Below the pieces are notes generated by a model that worked only from the letters and a program-made list of their open reading frames with translations, searched no databases and had not been told where the DNA came from. The translations under genes were made by a program, and so were the position numbers. Shown in pieces: positions 41,402 to 54,578 of a DNA stretch of 64,000 nucleotides. The stretch comes from Acidobacteriales bacterium 59-55 (GTDB lineage Bacteria > Acidobacteriota > Terriglobia > Terriglobales > Acidobacteriaceae). The first letter of the stretch is position 1, and the number at the start of each line of letters is the position of its first letter. The stretch covers positions 186,001 to 250,000 of the forward strand of contig MKSV01000003.1 of assembly GCA_001897435.1 (NCBI GenBank), written 5' to 3'.

Positions 41402-42058
41402 CTACTCGACAATTCTGCCATCGGCGGGAGTGACGGGAGTGGTGGCGTTGGAGCCCGCACCCGTTACCTGCCAGCCGTTGCTGGTGTTGGTGAGCGTGGC
41501 ATGGGCGATCCCGGAGCCGCTCAGATCGGCCCGCACCTGGGGATAGGCATTCTGCGTCTCCGCCGCGCTTGCCCAGCCGGGTACACCTGCCAGCTTGTAG
41601 TGATAGGCGACCTGCGTGGTGGCGCCCACATCGCCGCTGGTAGGCGTCGAGCTGTCGATGCTGCTCACCTTGCGGTGGCCATAGCAGAAATTACCGAAGC
41701 CGGGTTGCTGCACATCGACAATCCACGCCGAACGGCCGTTATCCGACAAGTCATAGTTGGTGACCTGCTTGCTCGCGATAATCAGCTTTTTCTTTTCGGC
41801 AGTGGTACGGACGAGCAACCCCTGATCGACGAGCGCATCATAGCCGGTCGTCTTGCTGGTATCGTCGGTGTCAACCTGAACCGGAAACTTGATCGATTCT
41901 GACCAGAGACAGGCAGGGTGCGCGCTGTAGTAGGTGTCGATGGCGTTTGAAAAATTCATCGTGTTGTCGGCCTTCTTGTTGCAGCCCGTTGCGAGCAGGG
42001 CAACTGTTCCGCACAGAACAGCGGCGTGAAATGTGGATCGAATGGCGCGAGCTTTCAT
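41402..42058 (-). CDS. Hypothetical lipoprotein
   Basis: Lipobox LLATGCNKK after MKARAIRSTFHAAVLCGTVA; start placed at 42058. Confidence 0.65.
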   Translation of the reverse strand: MKARAIRSTFHAAVLCGTVALLATGCNKKADNTMNFSNAIDTYYSAHPACLWSESIKFPVQVDTDDTSKTTGYDALVDQGLLVRTTAEKKKLIIASKQVTNYDLSDNGRSAWIVDVQQPGFGNFCYGHRKVSSIDSSTPTSGDVGATTQVAYHYKLAGVPGWASAAETQNAYPQVRADLSGSGIAHATLTNTSNGWQVTGAGSNATTPVTPADGRIVE

Positions 42059-42156
42059 GGGCAGTTCTCCTCTTCCTGAGTTTCCTGAAGTGGGATGCAA
42101 AATATTTGCGCCGCGTCTTATGCCTGTGGGGTTGCCTGAGTGCGCCATTAATCGCG

Positions 42157-43506
42157 TTACATATAATCGACGCCGTACTGCACCGGAATCTGGGTAAACG
42201 CGATGCGAGTCGGCGCGGATTCGCGCGCGGGAAGCATTCCGGCGAAGTGCAGCGTGGTGTGGCCGTACTTCAGGTTGAGCTTATCCATGGTGGCCGAAAG
42301 CTCGGCGCGATTGCTGGGATCGGCAAAGAGTTCTGCCTGATATTCGTTTTCCGGAATGAGGTTGCGAAGTGTGACGCCAACAAAGAACGGCCTCTGAAAA
42401 TCCTCTCCCTGTGGCCGCTGGCTCCAGATGCCGCGCAGCACTTCAAGCAGCGTGAGCGTGTCACGGCAGTCCCTGAAGCGAGCCTCCATACCCCAGCCGG
42501 AGTGGGTGAGCCCGCTGAAGTGCCGCTTCGTCTTCATACGAGCTGCCTGCTCCCTGGTGAGGGCAAAACGGATCGTGACCGCCATCGAGCCGGTGTAGAA
42601 GTTCTCCATCCTCAACCGCATCGCTGCCTTGTGCAGCAGCTTGTGCGCCACGGCCCACGCGCCTTGCTGGCTGCGGAACTCCGGCGCCATCACATGCGAG
42701 TGTCCCAGCGACTTCTGTATTCCGCTGGCCACCGGGGCGCCATCGTCGCCGGTCTCTTCGCCGCGCAGCCAGTGATAGAGGCGGTCGCCCCACACGCTGT
42801 CCCATAGCTTGTGCATCCCTGCGCGATCAAGCGCCAGCAACTGCTCCATCGTCGTGATGCCCCTGGCATTGAGGCGCACTTCGGTCTTCGCGCCCACGCC
42901 GGGCAGATCACGCAGATCGAGATGCGCAATGGCGCGCGGTAGTTGCGATGGCAGCAGTCCGATCAGACCGTCAGGCTTCTGCATATCGCTGGCGATCTTG
43001 GCCAGGTAACGATTAGGTGCCATGCCGATAGAACAGCGCAGCGCCTCGCCGACATTTTTGTAGATCGACTGCTTGATCTCGAGCGCAATCTTGCGCGCCC
43101 GCGGCGGCTCCTGCTCGCGCCCCATGAGCTGACAGACCATCTCGTCGATCGAAGGCGTGTGCGAGACAGGACAGCACAGCTCCACCGCCTCGGCAATGCG
43201 GTGCGAATACTTCGCGTAGTCTTCATGGTCGCCCTCGATCAACACGATATCCGGAAAGATCCGCTTGGCCTCCCCAACCTGGGTGCCGGTCTTGATGCCA
43301 AGCGCCTTCGCCTCATAACTTGCCGCAATGCAGCAGGTCGTATCCGCTTTGGTCGGCACTACGGCCAGTGGCCTCCCGCGAAACTCCGGGTGCAACTGCT
43401 GTTCCACCGACGCGAAGAAGCTGTTCAGGTCAATGTGCAGGAAGCCGAATCGGTCGGATTGGATCGGAGGCAGCATGGGGCAGTTTATCCAGATTATATT
43501 CGCCAT
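42157..43506 (-). CDS. Y-family DNA polymerase (DinB/UmuC superfamily)
   Basis: [85 protein letters not shown] resembles a beta-clamp motif. Confidence 0.9.
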   Translation of the reverse strand: MANIIWINCPMLPPIQSDRFGFLHIDLNSFFASVEQQLHPEFRGRPLAVVPTKADTTCCIAASYEAKALGIKTGTQVGEAKRIFPDIVLIEGDHEDYAKYSHRIAEAVELCCPVSHTPSIDEMVCQLMGREQEPPRARKIALEIKQSIYKNVGEALRCSIGMAPNRYLAKIASDMQKPDGLIGLLPSQLPRAIAHLDLRDLPGVGAKTEVRLNARGITTMEQLLALDRAGMHKLWDSVWGDRLYHWLRGEETGDDGAPVASGIQKSLGHSHVMAPEFRSQQGAWAVAHKLLHKAAMRLRMENFYTGSMAVTIRFALTREQAARMKTKRHFSGLTHSGWGMEARFRDCRDTLTLLEVLRGIWSQRPQGEDFQRPFFVGVTLRNLIPENEYQAELFADPSNRAELSATMDKLNLKYGHTTLHFAGMLPARESAPTRIAFTQIPVQYGVDYM

Positions 43507-43605
43507 ATATTCGCTTCGCCGTGTTTTCTTTTCCTACGGACGAATCCATTGCTCAGCGGTTCATCGGCATCGCTCCAGGCCGCCGCGCTGCTAGAATCAC
43601 CCCCT

Positions 43606-45258
43606 ATGGCTGCTGCTGAACATCCTGAGTCCTCTCGCGTCAACCCCACCCTCCACGAGACGAAGCTCGCCGAGCTTGCCGTGCGCCACGCCATCGCCGA
43701 AGAAGGCGGAGGTCCGGAGCGGCGCGCCCGCGAGCGTAAGGCAGGCAAACTCTCCGCCCGCGAGCGCGTCGAGTTTCTGCTGGACGAGGGCACCTTTGAA
43801 GAGACTGACAAGTTCGTCACGCACCGGGCCACCGATTTCGGCATGGATGCCCAGCGCGTTCCCGGCGACGGCTTCATCACCGGCTACGGACGCGTGCACG
43901 GGCGCGTGGTCTTCGTCTTCGCGCAGGACTTCACCGTCTTCGGCGGATCTCTTTCCGAGACGAACGCCGCCAAGATCGTCAAGATCATGGACATGGCCAT
44001 GCGCGTCGGCGCGCCCATCGTCGGTCTGAACGATTCGGGCGGCGCGCGCATTCAGGAGGGCGTGGTCTCGCTGGCCGGCTACACGGACATCTTTCTGCGC
44101 AACACCCTGGCCAGCGGCGTTGTGCCGCAGATTTCGGCGATCCTCGGGCCATGCGCGGGCGGCGCGGTCTATTCGCCGGCGATTACCGACTTCACCCTGA
44201 TGACGGAAAAGACCAGCTACATGTTCGTCACCGGTCCCGACGTCATCAAGACCGTGACCCACGAGGACGTGACCAAGGACGCGCTGGGCGGCGCTTTGAC
44301 CCACAACGAGATCTCCGGCGTGGCGCACTTCATGGCACAAGACGACCGGGAGTGCCTGGCCACGGTGCGCGAGCTGCTCAGTTTTCTACCGTCGAACAAT
44401 CTCGACGACCCTCCGCGCAAGGCAATCGAAGATGACCCCGCAAGGGCCGATGCGACGCTTGACACCATCATCCCCGCAGAGAGCAACCAGCCCTATGACA
44501 TGGTCGATCTCATCTCCCGAATCGTGGACGACGGCTACTTCTTTCAGGTGCAGGAACACTTCGCCCGCAACATCGTCGTCGGCTTCGCAAGAATGGCCGG
44601 ACGTCCCGTGGGCATCGTCGCCAACCAACCTGCATTCCTCGCCGGCGTGCTGGACATCGACGCCAGCGTGAAAGGCGCGCGCTTCGTACGCTTCTGCGAT
44701 GCCTTCAACATTCCGCTGATCACGTTTGAAGATGTGCCGGGATTCATGCCCGGCATCCAGCAGGAACACGGCGGCATCATCCGCCATGGGGCGAAGCTGC
44801 TGTTCGCCTTCGCCGAAGCGACCGTCCCGAAGCTCACCGTAATTACGCGCAAGGCATACGGCGGGGCCTACTGCGTGATGAGTTCGAAGCACCTGCGCAC
44901 CGACCTGAACCTCGCGTGGCCAACGGCGGAGATCGCGGTCATGGGACCGGAGGGCGCGGTGAACATCGTCTACAAGCGCGAGTTAGATGCGGCCGTCCGC
45001 CGCGCGGAGGGCATCATGCCGCAGGGCGTCTCCCTGAGCGAGGAGCAGAAGCTGGAAGTGCTCTCCGAAGCCCGCAAGGAGAAAGTGGACGAGTTCCGAG
45101 AGCGCTTCGCCAATCCCTACGTCGCGGCGGAACGCGGCTACATCGACGCCGTCATTCGCCCCAGCGAGACGAGGCGGCGGTTGAACTCCACCCTGGACAT
45201 GCTGGCTACCAAGCGAGAGAAGAACCCCGCCAAAAAGCACGGGAACATACCGCTGTGA
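43606..45258 (+). CDS. Acyl-CoA carboxylase carboxyltransferase (PccB-like) subunit
   Basis: [70 protein letters not shown]; start placed at 43606. Confidence 0.95.
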   Translation: MAAAEHPESSRVNPTLHETKLAELAVRHAIAEEGGGPERRARERKAGKLSARERVEFLLDEGTFEETDKFVTHRATDFGMDAQRVPGDGFITGYGRVHGRVVFVFAQDFTVFGGSLSETNAAKIVKIMDMAMRVGAPIVGLNDSGGARIQEGVVSLAGYTDIFLRNTLASGVVPQISAILGPCAGGAVYSPAITDFTLMTEKTSYMFVTGPDVIKTVTHEDVTKDALGGALTHNEISGVAHFMAQDDRECLATVRELLSFLPSNNLDDPPRKAIEDDPARADATLDTIIPAESNQPYDMVDLISRIVDDGYFFQVQEHFARNIVVGFARMAGRPVGIVANQPAFLAGVLDIDASVKGARFVRFCDAFNIPLITFEDVPGFMPGIQQEHGGIIRHGAKLLFAFAEATVPKLTVITRKAYGGAYCVMSSKHLRTDLNLAWPTAEIAVMGPEGAVNIVYKRELDAAVRRAEGIMPQGVSLSEEQKLEVLSEARKEKVDEFRERFANPYVAAERGYIDAVIRPSETRRRLNSTLDMLATKREKNPAKKHGNIPL

Positions 45259-45602
45259 AGCCTGTCTCTGCCGCCGATGCCGAACACTACACATGGGGCG
45301 ACAACTGCGACGGCTGGTATCTCGTTCGCACCGCCACGCTGAATATCATCGAAGAAAAGATGCCGCCCGGCACTTCCGAGACGCGTCACTGCCACGTTCA
45401 TGCTCGCCAGTTCTTTTATGTACTGGGTGGAGAGTTGACCATGGCGGTGGAACACGAAGAATTTACCCTCCGCGCAGGCGAAGGGATCGAGATCGCTCCC
45501 GGCCAGGTGCATCAGGCGATCAATCGCGGAGCGGAGGACGCTCGTTTTCTGGTGACCAGCCAGCCGCCCAGCCACGGCGACCGGATGGAGCGGAACGCAT
45601 AG
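45255..45602 (+). CDS. Cupin-domain protein, GTG start overlapping upstream stop
   Basis: [53 protein letters not shown] overlap with carboxylase stop. Confidence 0.85.
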   Translation: MKPVSAADAEHYTWGDNCDGWYLVRTATLNIIEEKMPPGTSETRHCHVHARQFFYVLGGELTMAVEHEEFTLRAGEGIEIAPGQVHQAINRGAEDARFLVTSQPPSHGDRMERNA

Positions 45603-45774
45603 ACCCGCTCTCTATTCCATTCCGCGTGGGCGGCAATGAGGCACAACGATTGGCCGGCTTGTGCTGGAGCGATTTTCCTGTAGGTGTAGAGGAGGATTAA
45701 GAGCTTGGCCGTTTTCTCTCAAGGAAAACGACGCTGCTCAGCATCTTCCACTTCACGGTAACAGGAAGATTGCT

Positions 45775-46158
45775 CTAATCCACCTTCAGGTTGAAGTGGA
45801 AGGAATCTCTGCTCTCGAAGGAGCTGATATTCCGGGTCTTGCTCTTTTTGCCGTTGCTTTCGGCCCACAGCTCGTAATCCGTGTTCTGCGAGAGCTGACC
45901 GAAGCGATACGCGCCCTTATCATCGGTGATCTTGCTCATTACCGAGAGCGTGTGGTCATCTTTCAAATAGACGACGGCTCCCTTGATGGGAGCATCGGAC
46001 TTGTCGACAACCTTGCCTTGAACCGTGCGCTGCACAGGACCGCGGCTCTGCGCGAACGCGGAGGATTGCGGCGCAACCAGGCAGCATGTCGCAACCAGAC
46101 AGGAGGCCAGAGCCATCCTGCCGGCAAAGGAACGGAGCGAAAAGTAGGTACCCTTCAT
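45775..46158 (-). CDS. Secreted carboxypeptidase-regulatory-like domain protein
   Basis: VQRTVQGKVVDKSDAPIKGAVVYLKDDHTLSVMSKITDDKGAYRFGQLSQNTDYELWAE. Confidence 0.8.
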   Translation of the reverse strand: MKGTYFSLRSFAGRMALASCLVATCCLVAPQSSAFAQSRGPVQRTVQGKVVDKSDAPIKGAVVYLKDDHTLSVMSKITDDKGAYRFGQLSQNTDYELWAESNGKKSKTRNISSFESRDSFHFNLKVD

Positions 46159-46197
46159 ATCGTTAAGTATAAGGCTTACTCCTTGGCAGAGGTACTG

Positions 46198-46398
46198 TTA
46201 CTCGTCTTCGTCGTCAACGAGGGGAGCGGCGTCTTCGTCGTCGTAGCCGGAGACATCGACGGGCGCAAGCTCCAGGGGGTCCACCGATACGATCTCGAGA
46301 TCGAGGCCGCACTCATCGCACTGTATCGTCTCGCCTTCTTCTACCTCATCGGTATCGATGACAATCGGGTTATCGCATTCGGGACATACAACAGCCAT
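46198..46398 (-). CDS. LysW-like small acidic zinc-ribbon protein
   Basis: MAVVCPECDNPIVIDTDEVEEGETIQCDECGLDLEIVSVDPLELAPVD...DDEDE. Confidence 0.75.
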   Translation of the reverse strand: MAVVCPECDNPIVIDTDEVEEGETIQCDECGLDLEIVSVDPLELAPVDVSGYDDEDAAPLVDDEDE

Positions 46399-46693
46399 GA
46401 TCGGGCCTCCAGTGGTTTTGGTTCGCAACCCGCCTATAGGATGATAGAAGCGGCGTTCGCGGACAGTTCAGTCCTTTCTATTTAGCGGGCATTCGGTCAG
46501 TTCGTCAAGCCTATGTTTTTTTCATTCTTCCGGTTTCCTCCCCTGGGCGGCAATCGCACACTTTCCGGCCGCCGACGGCCGCCAACGTAATCGGTTTGAC
46601 GTTGCTTCCGGGCAATTCGACAGCAGCCGCTCAACCTGTCTTTCGAAACGTTGCTCGACCTGTCTTTCGTGATGAAATAGAGATAGATACACT

Positions 46694-47521
46694 ATGCCCC
46701 GTACCGGCTCCATCTCGTTCGGCTTCCCTCCCTTCGCGGGGGCAACCCGCCGCCTTATCCTGGCGAACTTGATTGCCTTTTTTGGCTTCGCCCTGTTCGG
46801 CTGGGTTGCGCCACGCCCCATCAATATACTGCTCGGGCATCTCGCACTCGTCCCCGCCGCTCTTTTCCGGGGCGAAGTCTGGCAACTGCTTACCTATGCC
46901 TTTCTTCCCATGGGCATCCTGGGCACCCTCTTCGCCATGCTGACGCTCTGGTTCATCGGCGCCTATCTCGAAGACATCCGCGGCCCCCGCTGGCTGGTCG
47001 AGTTGTACCTCTTCTCCTCCGTCGCCGGAGCCCTGCTGGCATCGCTGTTCGCCCTTGTGCACTTCGTCGGCCTGCGCCCGGAGTTGATCGCCCTTGGAGC
47101 CTGGGCGCCCATCTTCGCGCTGATGGTCGCCTTTTCGGTCATCGCCGGCGAGCAGGAGATCTTGTTCTTCTTCGTTGTTCGCATGAAGGCGAAGTACCTG
47201 GTCTGGATCTACATCGTCCTCAGCGTCGCCATCTTGCTGAAAGGTGACGACCGCTTCGGCGCGCTCGTCGAACTCTCCGGCGCGCTGATGGGCTACCTGT
47301 ATACGAAGTTCGCGCCGCGCCGTGGGCTGGCCTTTGGCGTTACCAATCGCTACTTCGGGATGAGAAACGACTACTACCGCTGGAAGCGGCGCCGCGCCGC
47401 GAAGAAGTTCGAGGTCTACATGCGCAAGCAGAACCGCGAGGTTCACTTCGACAAGGACGGCCGGTATATCGATCCCGACGAGTTACGCAAGGACCCGAAC
47501 GATAAACGCTGGATGAACTAG
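46694..47521 (+). CDS. Rhomboid-like membrane protein lacking apparent catalytic Ser/His
   Basis: Rhomboid layout with MKAKYLVW; GAWAPIFALM where GxSGxxF expected, VELSGALMGYLY where AHLGG expected. Confidence 0.75.
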   Translation: MPRTGSISFGFPPFAGATRRLILANLIAFFGFALFGWVAPRPINILLGHLALVPAALFRGEVWQLLTYAFLPMGILGTLFAMLTLWFIGAYLEDIRGPRWLVELYLFSSVAGALLASLFALVHFVGLRPELIALGAWAPIFALMVAFSVIAGEQEILFFFVVRMKAKYLVWIYIVLSVAILLKGDDRFGALVELSGALMGYLYTKFAPRRGLAFGVTNRYFGMRNDYYRWKRRRAAKKFEVYMRKQNREVHFDKDGRYIDPDELRKDPNDKRWMN

Positions 47522-47595
47522 CACGGTTCCCTGCGTTACGGCCTCGCTCTGAATCGTTCCCTGGCCTCGCGCAATCCAACAGTGAGAGGCAGGCA

Positions 47596-48546
47596 ATGCA
47601 AACCAAAACGCTTGGACACTCCAATATTCAGGTAGCTCCGCTCGTCTTCGGCGGCAATGTCTTCGGCTGGACCGTCGATGCGGAGAAGTCCTTCAGCCTT
47701 CTCGACGCCTTCGCCGACCGCGGTTTCAACTGCATCGACACTGCCGACACCTACTCGCGCTGGGTTCCCGGCAACAAGGGAGGCGAGTCCGAGGCCATCC
47801 TCGGCCAGTGGTTCAAACGCAGCGGCAAGCGCGACCAGATCGTCCTTGCCACCAAGGTCGGCGTGGATATGGGCGACGGTAAAAAAGGTCTCGGCAGGCG
47901 CTACATCCTCGAAGAGGCGGAGGCCTCGCTCCGACGCCTCCAGACCGACCACATCGACCTTTACCAGACCCACAAGGACGATGAGACGGTTCCCCTGGAA
48001 GAGCGGTTCGAGGCTTACCGGCAGCTCATTCAGCAGGGTAAGGTGCGCATCATCGGGGCATCGAAATATAACGGCGCTCGCCTCACCGAGGCTATCGAAA
48101 CCGCGCAGCAACACGGCCTGCCCGTCTACCAGACGCTTCAGCCCGAGTACAATCTCCATGCGCGCCAGGCCTACGAAACGGACCTTGCCCCGGTAGCAGA
48201 GAAGTTCGGCCTCAGCGTTATTCCCTTCTTTTCGCTGGCATCGGGTTTCCTTACCGGCAAATACAAATCGAAGGCGGAATCGATCGGCACCAGCCGCGAG
48301 AGGATGCTCGCAAAATACTTCGACGAACGCGGCGAAAGAATTCTCAAAGCTCTGGACGAAGTGTCGCAACAGCTCAACGCCAGACCCGCCTCGATCGCGT
48401 TGGCATGGCTACTCGCACAGCCTACCGTCACCGCGCCGATCGCAAGCGCAACCTCGATGGACCAGATTGAAAGTCTCTTCGCTGCTGTCGATTTGAAGCT
48501 CGACCAAGCCGCGCTAGACAAGCTCAACCAGGCCAGCACCTACTGA
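47596..48546 (+). CDS. Aldo/keto reductase
   Basis: FNCIDTADTYSRWVPGNKGGESEAILGQWFKR, LGRRYILEEAEASLRRLQTDHIDLYQTH. Confidence 0.94.
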   Translation: MQTKTLGHSNIQVAPLVFGGNVFGWTVDAEKSFSLLDAFADRGFNCIDTADTYSRWVPGNKGGESEAILGQWFKRSGKRDQIVLATKVGVDMGDGKKGLGRRYILEEAEASLRRLQTDHIDLYQTHKDDETVPLEERFEAYRQLIQQGKVRIIGASKYNGARLTEAIETAQQHGLPVYQTLQPEYNLHARQAYETDLAPVAEKFGLSVIPFFSLASGFLTGKYKSKAESIGTSRERMLAKYFDERGERILKALDEVSQQLNARPASIALAWLLAQPTVTAPIASATSMDQIESLFAAVDLKLDQAALDKLNQASTY

Positions 48547-48560
48547 GCTGTACAGCAAAT

Positions 48561-48593
48561 AAAAAAGCCGCTCGCAAATGGAGCGGCCTTTTT
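48561..48593. terminator. Rho-independent terminator after aldo/keto reductase
   Basis: AAAAAAGCCGCTC-GCAAATG-GAGCGGCCTTTTT. Confidence 0.8.
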
Positions 48594-48615
48594 GATTTGA
48601 GGGCTGCACAACTAG

Positions 48616-48649
48616 AGCTATTTCCTCTCAGTTAGCTATTTCCTCTCAG
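48616..48649. repeat. Direct repeat, two copies of AGCTATTTCCTCTCAG (period 18)
   Basis: Identical 16-mers at 48616 and 48634. Confidence 0.8.
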
Positions 48650-48733
48650 GTATAGCTTCCTTTGTTTGTCATTCCCGAAGGGAATCTGCGTTTTGCTCAC
48701 ATCACCAAGGCTGCCTCTGGCAGGAGGACCACT

Positions 48734-50557
<1,824 letters not shown>

Positions 50558-50602
50558 GATTCTTCTATTGTACGAAGTTTCCCGCGAACCGAGAACCTTC
50601 CG

Positions 50603-50640
50603 CCTTCCGCTTGGCTCGACCCGTCCAGCCAAGCGGAAGG
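50603..50640. promoter_or_regulatory. Perfect 14-bp inverted repeat between divergent aspS and gdhA
   Basis: CCTTCCGCTTGGCT-(10 nt)-AGCCAAGCGGAAGG. Confidence 0.6.
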
Positions 50641-50787
50641 CCGGCGTGATAACCTAGGCCAAATAGAAGAGCCCCGCGCAGTCATCGCGGATCGATCCCC
50701 TCAACAGTCGTTATTCGGCCTGAAGTTTGGATTTTTCGTTCCCTCGTGCGCGCCTATCTTCATACTCCGCACCGAGGTGATTGTTGA

Positions 50788-52134
<1,347 letters not shown>

Positions 52135-52151
52135 CCAAACGGCAACAAGAC

Positions 52152-52184
52152 AATGCCCGGACTCTATTGCAGAGTCCGGGCATT
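52152..52184. terminator. Rho-independent terminator after gdhA
   Basis: AATGCCCGGACTCT-ATTGC-AGAGTCCGGGCATT followed by TTATTTTT. Confidence 0.88.
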
Positions 52185-52207
52185 TTATTTTTGAAAGGTT
52201 GAGTTAG

Positions 52208-52705
52208 CTAATTTACAAATCGCGAAGTCAATATAGCGAGATACATGAAATATCCAGGAGTCTCGCGATCAGGGCAACGATAAACTCCGATGCCTCCTAA
52301 CAAATGTACTGTGATGGACGCTAGCTCCCACCCCAAATATTCATCGCTCGGAAGAAATAACGAGGTCAACTTGTTCCAGTTTTTTTCTTCACCAAATTCT
52401 TTAACAGCCATCATGCGGCTCTTACAAGCCAAAGGAAGGTTCTTATTCCCCCAAGCCCACTCCCATTCATCACCAACAACGGAGCCAACAGCTTGAATAT
52501 CACAAATAACTTTTGTCTTGCCACCTTCTAAGAAGGTCAAGGTTGCGTCTTCCAGCGAATAATGCCATCGCGGGCAGGCATCAATTTGGTATTTCGCAAA
52601 CCAAGCCTTATTTTGATCCATCGATTCATGGACGCGATCATGAGCATAAGTCTCATACTCGAGTTGTAGACAACTATCGCAGAGATGGCGCTCGTGTGCG
52701 CTCAT
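52208..52705 (-). CDS. Hypothetical protein (DUF6882-like, tentative)
   Basis: GSVVGDEWEWAWGNKNLPLACKSRMMAVKEFGEE; visibly lower GC than flanks. Confidence 0.7.
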   Translation of the reverse strand: MSAHERHLCDSCLQLEYETYAHDRVHESMDQNKAWFAKYQIDACPRWHYSLEDATLTFLEGGKTKVICDIQAVGSVVGDEWEWAWGNKNLPLACKSRMMAVKEFGEEKNWNKLTSLFLPSDEYLGWELASITVHLLGGIGVYRCPDRETPGYFMYLAILTSRFVN

Positions 52706-52714
52706 TAACTTAGC

Positions 52715-54007
52715 TCAGCCCCTCAAAACCGCCGCTAGTTCGCTTCGCGGCACCTTCGTCTGCTCGCCCGCCGCAAAATCTTTTACCGTCAAAATGCCGG
52801 ACGCAACCTCATCTTCGCCGAGGATGATCATCCGCCGCGCGAGCTTGTCCGCGGCCTCAAACGACTTCTTCAGGCGAAAGAATCCATCGCCCACCTCGAC
52901 CGATAACCCCGCGCGCCGCAGCTCCTGCGCCAACCGCAGCGCCTCGGCATTTCGCGCCACGCCCATCGGCGCGATAAACACATCGAGCTTCTTCTCCGCA
53001 GCCTCTCCGGCCTGCGCCTGCAAGGTCAGGATCAGCCTGTCTTCACCGATGGCAAAGCCAATCCCCGGAGCCTTGGGGCCGCCCAGCATCTCGCTCAAAC
53101 CGTCGTAACGCCCGCCGCCCAGCAGGGCGTTCTGCGTCCCCAGCCCGCTGCCATCGGGCACCGTAAACTCAAACGTCGTCCGCGTGTAGTAGTCCAGCCC
53201 GCGCACCAGTCGCGGCTCCACAACATAGGCCACGCCACAGGCATCGAGCGCCGCCTTCACCAGTGCGAAGTGTTCCCGTGAGGCGTCATCGAGATAATCG
53301 GCAATCTTCGGCAATGCATCGATCGTCGCCTGATCCTCGGCCTCCTTGCAGTCGAGCACGCGCAGCGGATTGGTCTCCGCCCGCCGCTGGCAGTTCTCGC
53401 ACATGCCCGCCTTCACCGGAGCCAGCGCCGCCTTCAACGCCTCCACATACCGTGGCCTGTCAGTCGAAGAGCCGACAGAGTTCAGTGCCAGCCGCCAACC
53501 CTTGACGCCCAGTTCATCGAGAAATGTTGCCAGCATCTCCAGCACCTCGGCATCGCGCAGCGCGCTGTCGGAGCCCGACCACGCCGGCCCCAGCACCTCC
53601 GCGCCGATCTGCCAGAACTGCCGGTACCGTCCCCGCTGCGGCCGCTCCCGCCGAAACTGCGGTCCTATATAGAAGAGCTTCTGCAGCAGCCCCGAATCGG
53701 CCAGCCCATGCTCGATGTAAGCCCGCACCACTCCTGCTGTATTCTCAGGCCGCAATGTCAGGCTCTGCCCTTTGTCACTATCGGCCCGCCCACGGTCTTC
53801 CCACGTGTACATCTCCTTGGAGACGATATCCGTCTCTTCGCCCACGCCCCGTGCAAACAACTCGGTCGTCTCGAATATAGGCGTCCGAATCTCGCCAAAC
53901 CCATAGCGGGCGAAGACCGCCCGCGCCGTTGCCTCGACGCGATTCCACAACGCCGTCTCCGGCGGCAACAGGTCTCGTGTCCCACGCACTGCTTTCAAAG
54001 TTGCCAT
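52715..54007 (-). CDS. hisS: Histidyl-tRNA synthetase
   Basis: KAVRGTRDLLPPETALWNRVEATAR, LTLRPENTAGVVRAYIEHGL, LVRGLDYYTRTTFEF. Confidence 0.96.
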   Translation of the reverse strand: MATLKAVRGTRDLLPPETALWNRVEATARAVFARYGFGEIRTPIFETTELFARGVGEETDIVSKEMYTWEDRGRADSDKGQSLTLRPENTAGVVRAYIEHGLADSGLLQKLFYIGPQFRRERPQRGRYRQFWQIGAEVLGPAWSGSDSALRDAEVLEMLATFLDELGVKGWRLALNSVGSSTDRPRYVEALKAALAPVKAGMCENCQRRAETNPLRVLDCKEAEDQATIDALPKIADYLDDASREHFALVKAALDACGVAYVVEPRLVRGLDYYTRTTFEFTVPDGSGLGTQNALLGGGRYDGLSEMLGGPKAPGIGFAIGEDRLILTLQAQAGEAAEKKLDVFIAPMGVARNAEALRLAQELRRAGLSVEVGDGFFRLKKSFEAADKLARRMIILGEDEVASGILTVKDFAAGEQTKVPRSELAAVLRG

Positions 54008-54049
54008 TGTTCCTTAAGTGTAGCGAATAAATATTTTTACGCAGGTCAG

Positions 54050-54562
54050 CTATTTTTCGTTCAAATAAATCGCCGTATAGTCGAGATAGTTCTGCGCGTA
54101 CTTCAGAATCAGCGTCCGATCCGCGTCCCCCAGCGTTCGCCGGATCTTCCCCGGAACCCCCGTCACCAGCGAGTTCGGCGGAATCACCGTCTGCTCTGGA
54201 ATCACCGCACCGGCGGCGATGATGCTGCCCTCGCCGATGCGGGCGTTATTCAGGATCACCGCTCCGATGCCCACCAGCACCGCGTCTTCGATGACGCAAC
54301 CATGCACCGTCGCATTGTGGCCGATCGTCACCATCTCCCCCACGATCACCGGGTACAGATGACGCATACCGTGCAGCACCGCGCAGTCCTGGACATTACT
54401 CTTCGCGCCGATGCGGATGGAGTTCACATCGCCTCGCACCACGGCGTTCATCCAGATGCTCGCCTGCTCGCCCAGCACGACATCGCCAATCACCTGTGCC
54501 GACGGATCGATATAACAACTCGTCGGCACTGCCGGCGTCATCCCCTGATAACTCCGAATCAT
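54050..54562 (-). CDS. Gamma-carbonic anhydrase-family hexapeptide protein
   Basis: YIDPSAQVIGDVVLGEQASIWMNAVVRGDVNSIRIGAKSNVQDCAVLHG...VTIGHNATVHGCVIEDAVLVGIGAVILNNARIGEGSIIAAGAVIPE. Confidence 0.93.
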   Translation of the reverse strand: MIRSYQGMTPAVPTSCYIDPSAQVIGDVVLGEQASIWMNAVVRGDVNSIRIGAKSNVQDCAVLHGMRHLYPVIVGEMVTIGHNATVHGCVIEDAVLVGIGAVILNNARIGEGSIIAAGAVIPEQTVIPPNSLVTGVPGKIRRTLGDADRTLILKYAQNYLDYTAIYLNEK

Positions 54563-54578
54563 GCAGCGATTCTACCCG

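Noticed and set aside
42943-43605. 221-aa N-terminal extension of the carboxylase ORF
   Set aside because: Overlaps the Y-family polymerase on the other strand; PccB-like proteins start near 43606.
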